Shown: positions 54,001-56,765 of the stretch, piece after piece | Layout: every line of letters begins with the position of its first letter | How positions within the stretch are numbered: the first letter of the stretch is position 1 | Source of the DNA: Diphasiastrum complanatum | Lineage: Eukaryota > Streptophyta > Lycopodiopsida > Lycopodiales > Lycopodiaceae | NCBI GenBank assembly: GCA_029204225.1 | Contig: CM055102.1 | Location: 18,482,732 to 18,546,731, forward strand | DNA: 64,000 bases | Direction of reading: 5' to 3' | Notes under the pieces: generated by a model | What the model was told of the DNA's origin: nothing | The model's input: the letters and a program-made list of their open reading frames with translations, nothing else | Database searches by the model: none | Position numbers and translations under genes: made by a program

Positions 54001-56152
54001 AGAAGAATACAAACGGTTATTCAAGTCTCAAGATTCTGGATGAAGTTTCTTTGCTCAATGGAGGGGGTCAACTACCACCTAAGACTATTCTGAAATAACT
54101 GGCACTTTCAACCACTTTCAAAGAACAAGAAGATAAGGTTAGCCAAAAAAAGGAATGAGCAGACCCTCGACAACACAGAGGTTAAACAATTATGGTTGAT
54201 TATCATTTACCAATTTCCATCGAAGATCTGCCAGTCCATCATTTGGGTCACCATCACCAAATACAAAGGAGAAAATCTGCAAGAATAAAAGCTGCACTTA
54301 GTATCTCAAATCATGAAAGTATATCAAAGTTTTGCAGCCCAATGTTATTTTCTACACTATAATGCCAAAGGACAGAATGAAGACAATGAGCTACGGTGTG
54401 ATAATAAAAAACAACAAAAAAGGCAAAGTAGATGGTCAAGGGAACAGATACGCACAGATTCAAAAAAATTTAATCCAGCAGGCCTTGCCCTTTGCCTCTG
54501 AAAAAAGTAAGGGTCTAGATACCTGTGAAATGGGGAAAATGAAACATCAAGCTGTGAAATGCAAGCATTCTTAGGTCAGTTCATAGAGAACAGCCTTCAA
54601 GTCCGTAGGTACTCAATAAATAATCTACCTACCATAATGCTCTACCTAAACAATATTTCACTCATCAGTCGCAAAGTACATATTGAATACTTGCACAGTG
54701 TGTGGTGATCATTTCAAGAGAAATATCTTCACAAGATTTTAGGAGTGCCTTACCAAAAGAGATCAGAAGGACTGATAAAGAAAGTAAAGCCAGAGCCATA
54801 AGGCCTCTGATTTGAAGAAAACCCTCCACTTCGGCTATTTCGGTTGTCATCTCCACTGCACATAGATAGCATGTATGTAATTCTGTTTATTTCTACAGAT
54901 AAGTACTGTAAAAAGCTAATTTGACATACATTTTCATAAGATGTTTTAGGGTACTAGTACTTCAAGTAGATAAGATATTTATGAACTTGCATTTAATGAA
55001 ACCAAGAAATGGGCTACACAAATCGGTGACGTATACAACTGTAGTACCTCCTTGACGAAGATAGAAGAATAAGAATAGCGCTATAAACTAATGCAATCGA
55101 TGCCAATAAGGCTGTTCCAAAGGAAGCACGCACAAGATATTCGGTTATACCCTGAAGATGATACAAAAGCGATCACTTGTCAACTTCACGAACAATTACA
55201 GGAACCTCATTTTTCTCAATACAAAATAAGAATTTAGTGTACCTGAATTCTATTCAAGAGCGGCTCGATTTTTAAACGGAAAGACTTTGCAGCCAGATTA
55301 GAACGGTAATCTTTGGGAAATACATACAACACATCACCTTCATCTGAAACCTGAAAAAAATACAAAACCCTGTCAAAATAATCATTTTTATTTTATAACC
55401 TCATCACTGAACCTGGCTACAACAGCACTTTAGTCCACCTAAATAATGCTGTGAAAGACTAGACAAATGACAAACAATAGTTGATATTTCTTGAACTAGC
55501 AGTACAGTTCACTTACTTCCAAAAACCCCCCAGAATCTGCTGCAAGGGCTTGCAAGGCCTTTTCTGCTTGACTAATCTTCAGACCAGCTCTTGTTGCCAC
55601 ATCACCAACCGTTACGCGCTGTCCACGTTCATCTATTGCTTTCATAGCACCATCTCTAATGCTAGGAGAAAGTCGATCTGTCTCTATGAAATTTCCTTGC
55701 ATAAAAGAAGCTACTCTCTTTGCAACACCTGCTCTGCCTCGAAGACATGCTGCTTTTATGCTAATGGATTCTTCTTCGTTGAAGTGAAATCCAAAGTAAC
55801 AACTCCTGTACCTACAAAGAGATTGATACGCAGATGCCATACATGAACTTTGCCAGACCAAATGGAACCTGTTTCCCGAAGAGCGAACAATGGCATGCCC
55901 TTGTCTGATTGAGGGAGAATGTGCTGCGTGTCGTCTTACTGACTTGTAAGTTGTTCTTTTGAGACACAAAGTGGATGAAGAGCAACTTGTCCAGTGAAGT
56001 CCTCTGATTCGTTTCCATGATTCATCTAGTATAGTTTGAGTGGGCGTATTTAGGCTTTTCACATACAAGTTAAGATCACCATTTGACTGGCCAGGGCTAC
56101 TCGTAACACAAGAATTTATAGCTTCCCATCCTTTTACGCTTGTTATCTGCAT
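6102..56152 (-). CDS. At5g03900-like plastid membrane protein, 12 exons, 3' end missing
   Basis: Twelve minus-strand segments join through GT..AG borders with compatible phases into one 552-codon open frame. The product matches the plant protein known as At5g03900, chloroplastic, listed in databases as an iron-sulphur cluster biosynthesis family protein; its biochemical role is not established. Visible parts: a Ser/Arg-containing N-terminus that could be a plastid transit peptide (residues 1 to about 100); a helix-rich module with [14 protein letters not shown] (from about 176) ending in [10 protein letters not shown]; a hydrophobic segment (about 259-280); the motif FGDGDPND (about 345-352); a second module with [13 protein letters not shown] ending in [10 protein letters not shown]; and two more hydrophobic segments (about 460-480 and 490-521) followed by a basic tail. 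The Arabidopsis protein is about 520 residues, so some 40-50 C-terminal residues are probably missing. Join: 55517-56152, 55243-55350, 55048-55151, 54754-54855, 54456-54522, 54211-54276, 43930-44022, 40616-40681, 39488-39600, 20140-20226, 19822-19891, 6102-6245. Confidence 0.87.
6246..8169. other. Intron 11, left part: no gene recognised
   Basis: Mostly AT-rich intron sequence without tandem repeats. The frames 6787-7035 and 7392-7649 on the plus strand are uninterrupted but show no known domain, and nothing supports them as genes. Confidence 0.4.
8170..9650 (-). pseudogene. LINE fragments in sense orientation (LINE-B): ORF1 piece, ORF2 pieces, 3' tail
   Basis: Read on the minus strand from 9650 to 8170 the order is: an ORF1 piece ([17 protein letters not shown], related to the ORF1 of LINE-3); the ORF1-ORF2 spacer with GACGGCATTG near 9185; the ORF2 linker with [31 protein letters not shown] and [21 protein letters not shown]; the start of the reverse transcriptase ([14 protein letters not shown]); an RT piece near 8490; and a short C-terminal piece near 8300-8400, before a tail ending in poly-T/poly-A near 8168. 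The endonuclease and RT core are deleted. It is one of the few elements lying in the same direction as the host gene. Confidence 0.72.
9651..10355 (+). other. Probable 5' leader of gypsy-1
   Basis: Non-coding sequence between LINE-B and the gag start codon. It contains loosely repeated phrases (GGATCGGGTAGACCATCG near 9917 and CCAGATAGACCAGCGAGCAG near 10000) and poly-purine patches. No LTR or primer-binding site was recognised, so the 5' end of gypsy-1 appears to be lost at the LINE junction. Confidence 0.4.
10356..11523 (+). pseudogene. gypsy-1 gag, interrupted
   Basis: Starts at ATG 10356 ([14 protein letters not shown]). An acidic coiled-coil-like N-terminus ([32 protein letters not shown]) is followed by the retrotransposon gag core ([37 protein letters not shown]) and a CCHC knuckle, [17 protein letters not shown], near 11390-11440. 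A TAG stop follows QETG near 10907, and frameshifts lie near 10985 and 11465. The frame is then cut by the solo LTR at 11524. It is about 90 percent similar by eye to the gypsy-2 gag at 25.4-26.6 kb. Confidence 0.88.
11524..12597. mobile_element. Solo LTR inserted in gypsy-1
   Basis: 1,074 bp beginning TGTTACATAC and ending TTGTAAAA, the latter a one-base change from the matching inverted end TGTAACA. It is flanked by the 5-bp duplication TTCCG (11519-11523 and 12598-12602). The related gypsy-2 copy reads straight through as CAGCTTCCGAGAT near 26540, giving the empty site. No internal retrotransposon genes are present. Inside are repeated phrases such as GGATTAAGGGTA/GGATAAGGGCA (11607-11740) and two GGGCGCCC palindromes (11916 and 12132). 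Confidence 0.85.
12598..15335 (+). pseudogene. gypsy-1 protease-RT-RNaseH-integrase, degenerate
   Basis: After the solo LTR the gypsy frame resumes with the protease ([15 protein letters not shown]; the usual Asp-Ser/Thr-Gly has lost its middle residue). RT follows ([25 protein letters not shown] is split here only by codon changes; [11 protein letters not shown] holds the catalytic pair) and then RNase H ([27 protein letters not shown]). The integrase H2C2 finger region (near 14920-15060) and start of the core ([26 protein letters not shown]) end at about 15335. Relative to gypsy-2 there is a 36-bp loss near 13935, a frameshift near 14185 and several stops. The 3' third and LTR are missing. 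Confidence 0.88.
15336..15516. other. Short unassigned junction sequence
   Basis: Sequence between the broken gypsy-1 integrase and the copia-A LTR. It includes CATCACCATCATCGTCATCG. Nothing is recognised in it. Confidence 0.3.
15517..16041 (+). repeat. copia-A 5' LTR
   Basis: 525 bp, TG...CA ends. It contains three to four near-identical copies of a phrase around AGTAGTTGGACAGCCAATAGTCA (15755-15840), a TATATATATGTGTG box (15867) that could be its TATA region, and a pyrimidine-rich patch (15965-15980). The primer-binding site begins at 16042. Confidence 0.85.
16645..17256 (+). pseudogene. copia-A gag (UBN2-type)
   Basis: ATG at 16645 opens [25 protein letters not shown], the familiar copia gag start with the DGTNYSLW motif. 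It continues through [27 protein letters not shown] and [20 protein letters not shown], typical of UBN2 gag. The frame shifts near 17256. The next region is a Lys-rich stretch with a damaged zinc knuckle, then the protease start [17 protein letters not shown] in another frame near 17480-17530. Confidence 0.85.
17480..18470 (+). pseudogene. copia-A protease and integrase
   Basis: Protease signature [11 protein letters not shown] near 17485, then the GAG-pre-integrase part [17 protein letters not shown] with a zinc-binding HHCC pattern (CERCILGK near 18000). The integrase core carries [35 protein letters not shown] and [20 protein letters not shown], so the D-D-E residues are present. The 17701-18564 frame is open over the integrase, but upstream frames are shifted and the reverse transcriptase is deleted. 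Confidence 0.87.
18550..18823 (+). repeat. copia-A 3' LTR, truncated
   Basis: Matches 15735-16030 of the 5' LTR, including the AGTTGGACAGCCAATAG repeats, the TATATATATGTGTG box and TTCTACAAGAGGG. One repeat unit is absent, and both LTR ends are missing. Confidence 0.85.
18829..19092 (-). pseudogene. LINE ORF2 C-terminal piece
   Basis: Encodes [20 protein letters not shown], then [26 protein letters not shown]. This is the Cys-Cys-His-Cys C-terminal domain also seen in LINE-3 near 61720-61860. It is a fragment in the same direction as the host gene and abuts the truncated copia-A LTR. Confidence 0.75.
19093..19821. other. Intron 11, right end: no gene recognised
   Basis: Intron DNA next to exon 11. 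A minus-strand open frame (19332-19652) has no recognised domain. Confidence 0.4.
19822..19891 (-). CDS. Host gene exon 11 (residues 481-504)
   Basis: Acceptor TTTTACAG precedes 19891 and donor GTACTT follows 19822. One base completes the Lys codon begun in exon 10, then [19 protein letters not shown] and PLLQ. This is the first half of the last hydrophobic segment; the PLLQ end joins VYTASFF in exon 12 without a phase break. Confidence 0.88.
20140..20226 (-). CDS. Host gene exon 10 (residues 452-481)
   Basis: Acceptor AATTTTGCAG precedes 20226 and donor GTAAGA follows 20140. One base completes the Ser codon from exon 9, then [19 protein letters not shown] and GVLALGSLL, a hydrophobic helix rich in Gly. 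Phases on both sides fit the neighbouring exons. A 248-bp intron separates it from exon 11. Confidence 0.88.
20227..21838. other. Intron 9, left part: no gene recognised
   Basis: AT-rich intron DNA without clear repeats. A TA-rich patch at 21800-21830 precedes the (TC)n tract. Confidence 0.4.
21839..21900. repeat. (TC)n microsatellite at the head of LINE-2
   Basis: About 30 uninterrupted TC units followed by a run of ten or so C. A similar tract occupies the same position ahead of LINE-3 at 56552. Confidence 0.95.
22041..22391 (+). pseudogene. LINE-2 ORF1-like N-terminus
   Basis: Open from ATG 22041. The product is low in complexity (Ala, Pro, Ser), ending with [22 protein letters not shown]. 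It shares its position and composition with the ORF1 start of LINE-3, but the RNA-binding half is missing. Truncated by the copia insertion or deletion. Confidence 0.5.
22392..22728 (-). pseudogene. Ty1/copia reverse transcriptase piece inside LINE-2
   Basis: The minus strand encodes [70 protein letters not shown] and the start of LYGWKSF. This is the N-terminal part of a copia RT, from a family different from the one at 1-1192. No LTR accompanies it. Presumably it was carried in by a rearrangement. Confidence 0.85.
22733..25405 (+). pseudogene. LINE-2 ORF2: endonuclease and reverse transcriptase
   Basis: The endonuclease keeps FFMETHE (catalytic Glu), [18 protein letters not shown] and LSDHSFLSF (catalytic Asp/His) in one open frame from 22730 to 24286. 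The linker [12 protein letters not shown] and [12 protein letters not shown] leads to the RT start [16 protein letters not shown], then a frameshift at about 24280. Next come [15 protein letters not shown] (motif A), a TAG at 24528, [17 protein letters not shown] (motif B) and YANDVVLVS, where the usual second Asp-Asp box reads Ala-Asn-Asp. A stop at 24918 and the end at about 25405 leave it inactive. Confidence 0.9.
25406..26641 (+). pseudogene. gypsy-2 gag
   Basis: Frames give [80 protein letters not shown] and the knuckle [17 protein letters not shown] (near 26415-26465). A TAG interrupts after HALR near 25845 and another after FQFK near 26299. The N-terminal codons are missing. Confidence 0.88.
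26642..28575 (+). pseudogene. gypsy-2 protease remnant, RT and RNase H
   Basis: Most of the protease is deleted: the sequence jumps from the gag end to the post-catalytic [15 protein letters not shown] region. From 26887 one 562-codon frame carries the RT motifs [59 protein letters not shown] and [10 protein letters not shown], and the RNase H motifs [28 protein letters not shown] and [11 protein letters not shown] short deletion near 28463 shifts the frame before the integrase. Confidence 0.9.
28557..29895 (+). pseudogene. gypsy-2 integrase
   Basis: The first frame holds the H2C2 finger ([31 protein letters not shown]) and stops near 28860. The second, 28894-29895, carries the core with [27 protein letters not shown] and [16 protein letters not shown] (the D-D-E residues), then [19 protein letters not shown] and [13 protein letters not shown]. 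The tail after [14 protein letters not shown] is only faintly chromodomain-like. Confidence 0.9.
29897..30292. other. Unassigned sequence after gypsy-2
   Basis: AT-rich DNA between the gypsy-2 integrase stop and a possible splice acceptor. It could be a gypsy-2 3' untranslated region or intron. No LTR is seen. Confidence 0.35.
30293..30461 (+). CDS. Candidate plus-strand exon of an unknown gene, cut by gypsy-3
   Basis: A good acceptor (TTGTAATTTGACAG) precedes an open stretch: [20 protein letters not shown], then [14 protein letters not shown] and the very basic [20 protein letters not shown]. With gypsy-3 and one GTCTG copy removed, the sequence continues TCT|GTAAGCC, a consensus donor. It could belong to a gene or transposase carried by an older element. 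I do not recognise the protein, and no partner exon was found. Confidence 0.35.
30462..30902 (+). repeat. gypsy-3 5' LTR
   Basis: 441 bp. The ends AGTTATG/CATAACT form a perfect 7-bp inverted repeat, not the usual TG..CA. The interior has alternating phrases (GGCCTTGGGCCCTATTATTGACATTTAGACCATA) and a GGAGGGCGCACTATTTTCCC box. Confidence 0.88.
30903..30914 (+). other. gypsy-3 primer-binding site
   Basis: TGGTATCAGAGC directly abuts the LTR. This is the standard complement to the 3' end of initiator methionyl-tRNA used by many plant LTR elements. Confidence 0.9.
31560..32660 (+). pseudogene. gypsy-3 gag
   Basis: ATG 31560 opens [21 protein letters not shown], then a Pro-rich linker and the gag core [24 protein letters not shown]. 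The frame shifts near 32025, and the core continues as [18 protein letters not shown], with a TAG near 32178, then [29 protein letters not shown]. The knuckle [14 protein letters not shown] ends the region in a third frame. The product would coat element RNA. Confidence 0.88.
32661..36285 (+). pseudogene. gypsy-3 pol: protease, RT, RNase H, integrase, chromodomain
   Basis: Protease [14 protein letters not shown] near 32880. RT with [32 protein letters not shown] and [14 protein letters not shown] at 34094 follows DGRIR. RNase H has [14 protein letters not shown] and [14 protein letters not shown] after a frameshift near 34330. The integrase finger [19 protein letters not shown] with CPFCLRNK ends at a TAG (35104). 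The core [40 protein letters not shown] and [12 protein letters not shown] is intact. The chromodomain [17 protein letters not shown] lies near residues 305-330 of the last frame. Confidence 0.92.
36330..36779 (+). repeat. gypsy-3 3' LTR
   Basis: 450 bp, same layout as the 5' LTR with an extra ACTTTACTT-like insertion after TCCATTTACATT and about eleven substitutions. It ends CATGATT before the second GTCTG. Confidence 0.88.
36827..37198. repeat. 123-bp tandem repeat, three copies
   Basis: The phrase TGTTCGGTTCGGATCAGTTC starts at about 36831, 36954 and 37077, a constant 123-bp step. Each unit contains GGATTTTTCCGAACATG, CTTTGTATAAAATCCGAA and CACTATCGATCTAAAATCCG. Because 123 is a multiple of three the plus strand stays open, giving a 41-residue repeat ([11 protein letters not shown]...). 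I read it as a repeat rather than a gene. Confidence 0.9.
37400..37905 (+). mobile_element. LTR end, primer-binding site and leader of a lost retrotransposon
   Basis: TGGTATCCGAGCT at 37668-37680 is a variant initiator-Met primer-binding site preceded by an LTR-like end. A leader follows, with four degenerate copies of ATCATCGGCCGTCA..CGACGGGCA (37755-37905). No gag or pol follows. Confidence 0.55.
37918..37960. repeat. (TA)n/(TG)n microsatellite
   Basis: A short run of TA units followed by about 15 TG units. Confidence 0.9.
38072..38449. mobile_element. GC-rich MITE related to hAT-2
   Basis: Bounded by TA-rich DNA. The left end CAGGGATGCGCATCCGGGCC and the reversed right end CTAAGGAAGCGGATGGCG are imperfect inverted repeats. 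The interior is packed with GCGTCCGCGTCCGG/CCGGACGC words and A/T homopolymers. The phrase GACATGAGGGTCCGGG at about 38261 recurs at the left end of hAT-2 (51103). It carries no transposase. Confidence 0.6.
38547..38910. repeat. Duplicated intron block, copy 1
   Basis: Begins around GCATCCAAGAACCCTTG and runs through TTATCATTGCTCAATGATAC and AAAGCTTGAAAA. It aligns colinearly with 39121-39475, at an offset of about 570 bp. Confidence 0.8.
39121..39475. repeat. Duplicated intron block, copy 2
   Basis: Diverged direct repeat of copy 1 with shared phrases such as AATGGCCTTACTC, GTTAGCTAGCTCTC and TCATTGCTCAATGATAC. It ends 12 bp short of exon 9. Confidence 0.8.
39488..39600 (-). CDS. Host gene exon 9 (residues 415-452)
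   Basis: Acceptor TTCAATTCAG precedes 39600 and donor GTTAAA follows 39488. It encodes [19 protein letters not shown], then a basic linker to KHWSF and two bases of a split Ser codon. GNILYSFP completes the second DEG-LY-FP motif. Confidence 0.88.
40616..40681 (-). CDS. Host gene exon 8 (residues 393-414)
   Basis: Acceptor GGTTTGCAG precedes 40681 and donor GTATTT follows 40616. The 22 codons read [17 protein letters not shown] and IVDDE, a strongly conserved block of the At5g03900 family. Phase 0 on both sides. Confidence 0.9.
40682..43929. other. Intron 7 with degenerate tandem repeats and retroelement relics
   Basis: No gene recognised. Three short repeats around GATTAGGGCTAAACTGATGC (41876-41975) are followed by about three degenerate units of some 180 bp containing GACATAGAAAAACACAGT and CAGATTAGGGCTAAAAAA phrases (41990-42420). 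GGGTATCAGAGCATTAGG at 42706 (plus) and TTGGTATCAGAAACG (minus, near 43118) resemble primer-binding sites of old LTR elements. Confidence 0.5.
43930..44022 (-). CDS. Host gene exon 7 (residues 362-392)
   Basis: Acceptor CTTGTGAACAG precedes 44022 and donor GTGATA follows 43930. The 31 codons read [19 protein letters not shown], then [12 protein letters not shown]. It is isolated between introns of 10.2 and 3.2 kb, but its motif [13 protein letters not shown] and its phases fit both neighbours. Confidence 0.9.
44023..44621. other. Intron 6, left end: nothing recognised
   Basis: Non-repetitive intron DNA, ending in TA-rich sequence (44590-44621). Confidence 0.4.
44622..45380. mobile_element. 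Non-autonomous terminal-repeat element
   Basis: Left end CATAGATGCACCGCGATAC; the right end reversed contains TGCACCGAATCGCG. Subterminal regions are arrays of AATCGCGATTC-type palindromes with long poly-T tracts (44714 and 45305). The centre holds a GC-rich hairpin block (44850-45000) and no transposase. TA-rich DNA flanks both sides. Confidence 0.6.
44850..45000. repeat. GC-rich hairpin cluster
   Basis: GGGGGGC-GTT-GCCCCCC at 44857-44873 is a perfect stem-loop nested in a larger GGTGGGGGG/CCCCCCACC pairing. Related phrases GGGGCTACCGCCCCCC, GGGGGGCTACCGCTCCCC and GCTACCGCCCCCCC follow. Confidence 0.85.
45381..45417. repeat. (TA)n between elements
   Basis: About 18 TA units directly between the right end of the non-autonomous element and the left end of hAT-1. 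Confidence 0.95.
45766..49539 (+). pseudogene. hAT-1 transposase
   Basis: From ATG 45766 a BED-type finger (IVRC[21 protein letters not shown]) has a TGA between its two Cys. A Pro/Ser-rich linker follows, then the DUF659/catalytic part ([60 protein letters not shown]). Introns at 47581-47686, 48033-48122 and 48284-48384 have GT..AG borders. Between them lie [19 protein letters not shown] and the hAT dimerisation segment [41 protein letters not shown], which then shifts frame. The acidic C-terminal tail ends with AT-hook-like RKRPGRPKG and GKRGRPCR and stops at 49537-49539. Several stops and shifts make it inactive. Confidence 0.85.
50043..50441 (-). pseudogene. Antisense frame inside hAT-1, unknown product
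   Basis: Reads [40 protein letters not shown], then a Pro-rich spacer, [20 protein letters not shown], and after one TAG (50130) continues [13 protein letters not shown] to a stop at 50043. It is rich in charged heptads and likely coiled-coil. The stop falls where a short duplication (GCCTCC[CT]AGTTAGCCCGA) suggests a Trp codon was lost. It lies convergent to the transposase within the same element. Function unknown. Confidence 0.45.
50425..50640. repeat. CTCACAGCCT minisatellite
   Basis: Some 20 copies of a 10-14 bp motif alternating CTCACAGCCT and CTCA(C/A)TGGCT, occupying about 210 bp of hAT-1. Confidence 0.9.
50690..50860. repeat. GCTCCCCCACA repeat block
   Basis: Several copies of TGCTCCCCCACA(T/G)GCTGCACTCC and CTGCTC(C/T)CCCACAGTGCCC spaced about 55-60 bp apart in the right part of hAT-1. 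Confidence 0.8.
51057..51090. repeat. (TA)n between hAT-1 and hAT-2
   Basis: Seventeen TA/AT units joining the right end of hAT-1 to the left end of hAT-2. Confidence 0.95.
51091..53480 (+). mobile_element. hAT-2, transposon lacking its right end
   Basis: Left end CATAGATCCAACGCAGACAT, the same first nine bases as hAT-1. It is followed by a GCGTCCGCGTCCG array with A/T runs (51120-51310), (GT)n/(GA)n tracts, and a transposase gene from 51747. Similarity to hAT-1 stops near 53480, in the middle of the gene, with no C-terminal exons or right inverted repeat. Confidence 0.75.
51747..53480 (+). pseudogene. hAT-2 transposase, truncated
   Basis: ATG 51747 opens [20 protein letters not shown] with an intact BED-type finger ([21 protein letters not shown]). 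A Pro/Ser/Thr linker follows, then [24 protein letters not shown] at 52513-52515 interrupts before [20 protein letters not shown] and [18 protein letters not shown], the DUF659 region. Intron 1 (52774-52901) and intron 2 (53127-53217) have good borders and rejoin [12 protein letters not shown], then [30 protein letters not shown]. It ends at [14 protein letters not shown]-binding and part of the catalytic fold remain; the dimerisation end is lost. Confidence 0.85.
53481..54210. other. Intron 6, right end: nothing recognised
   Basis: AT-rich intron DNA between the broken end of hAT-2 and the donor of exon 6. Confidence 0.4.
54211..54276 (-). CDS. Host gene exon 6 (residues 340-361)
   Basis: Acceptor TTATTCTTGCAG and donor GTAAAT. 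The 22 codons read [20 protein letters not shown] and KL. The FGDGDPN motif is a signature of the family. Phase 0 on both sides. Confidence 0.92.
54456..54522 (-). CDS. Host gene exon 5 (residues 317-339)
   Basis: A 67-bp exon between ATTTCACAG and GTGCGT. One base completes Trp, then [20 protein letters not shown] and ES. It is the counterpart of the aromatic W-Y-x-D-P block followed by basic residues in relatives. Confidence 0.85.
54754..54855 (-). CDS. Host gene exon 4 (residues 283-317)
   Basis: Acceptor TATGTGCAG and donor GTAAGG. It encodes [18 protein letters not shown], then [15 protein letters not shown] and the first two bases of Trp. A hydrophilic loop after the first membrane segment. 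Confidence 0.9.
55048..55151 (-). CDS. Host gene exon 3 (residues 249-283)
   Basis: Acceptor ATCTTCAG and donor GTACTA. It encodes [20 protein letters not shown], then [14 protein letters not shown], the first hydrophobic, probably membrane-spanning, segment. It ends with two bases of Ser. Confidence 0.9.
55243..55350 (-). CDS. Host gene exon 2 (residues 213-248)
   Basis: Acceptor TTTTTTCAG and donor GTACAC. The 36 codons read [20 protein letters not shown], then [16 protein letters not shown]. It carries the first DEG-LY-FP motif. Confidence 0.92.
55517..56152 (-). CDS. Host gene exon 1 (residues 1-212)
   Basis: Ends at GAA before GTAAGT. I chose the ATG at 56152 ([11 protein letters not shown]). 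An in-frame ATG at 56173 would add seven residues, and TTTTATGTCAG ahead of 56158 could be an acceptor if there is an upstream non-coding exon. The first 100 or so residues are rich in Ser, Thr and Arg and poor in acidic residues, as expected for plastid targeting. The conserved part starts around [16 protein letters not shown] and runs through [19 protein letters not shown] to GGFLE. Confidence 0.85.
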
Positions 56153-56548
56153 GCTCACCTGACATAAAAGCATTCCCAAAAATTTCACAGCTTAGTCTTG
56201 CCAGATTCTAGGAGAGTCAGCTAGTAGTTTAGCAAACTGTATCGATTCCCATTCTTAGAACTTAAAGACGTAGCTCTACCCAGTCCAAAAGCATCAAATG
56301 GATTTACATCAAGAAAGGATGTTAGTAAATATACAAAATAAACTTGTGACACAAGTTGAGAGTCTTCCCTCTCTCATATCTATCGTTCATGAGAGTAGAG
56401 TAGAGTTTTGTCTAGTTCTACTAGTTTAGTCTTTTCATCTAGCAATTGTTTGTTTCTAGAGACATTCATAAGCTCCTTTTTAGAATTTATCATACTTAAG
56501 ATGTACTTATCTGGTCTTATGTGCCTTTCACATTCGAAGACATTAATA

Positions 56549-56551
<3 letters not shown>
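56153..56551 (-). promoter_or_regulatory. 5' flank or 5' intron end of host gene
   Basis: About 400 bp between the start codon and the (TC)n tract. No clear TATA box with a start site was recognised. It may be intron rather than promoter (see the candidate at 63.8 kb). Confidence 0.3.

Positions 56552-56606
<55 letters not shown>
56552..56606. repeat. (TC)n microsatellite at the head of LINE-3
   Basis: About 27 TC units, followed by C-rich sequence, as in LINE-2. Confidence 0.95.
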
Positions 56607-56612
<6 letters not shown>

Positions 56613-56765
56613 GCAATGGTGGCCTAGCGCCCTCACGCAGCTATGGCGCCCTCCTCCTGTCCCCCGCTGCCTTCCCATCTCCATCTCCCTCCTGTCCCGC
56701 TCCTGCCCCTTTGCCTGACCCTTGCTACCTGTCCCGATCCTGCCCATCCCCATCTCCCTCCTGTC

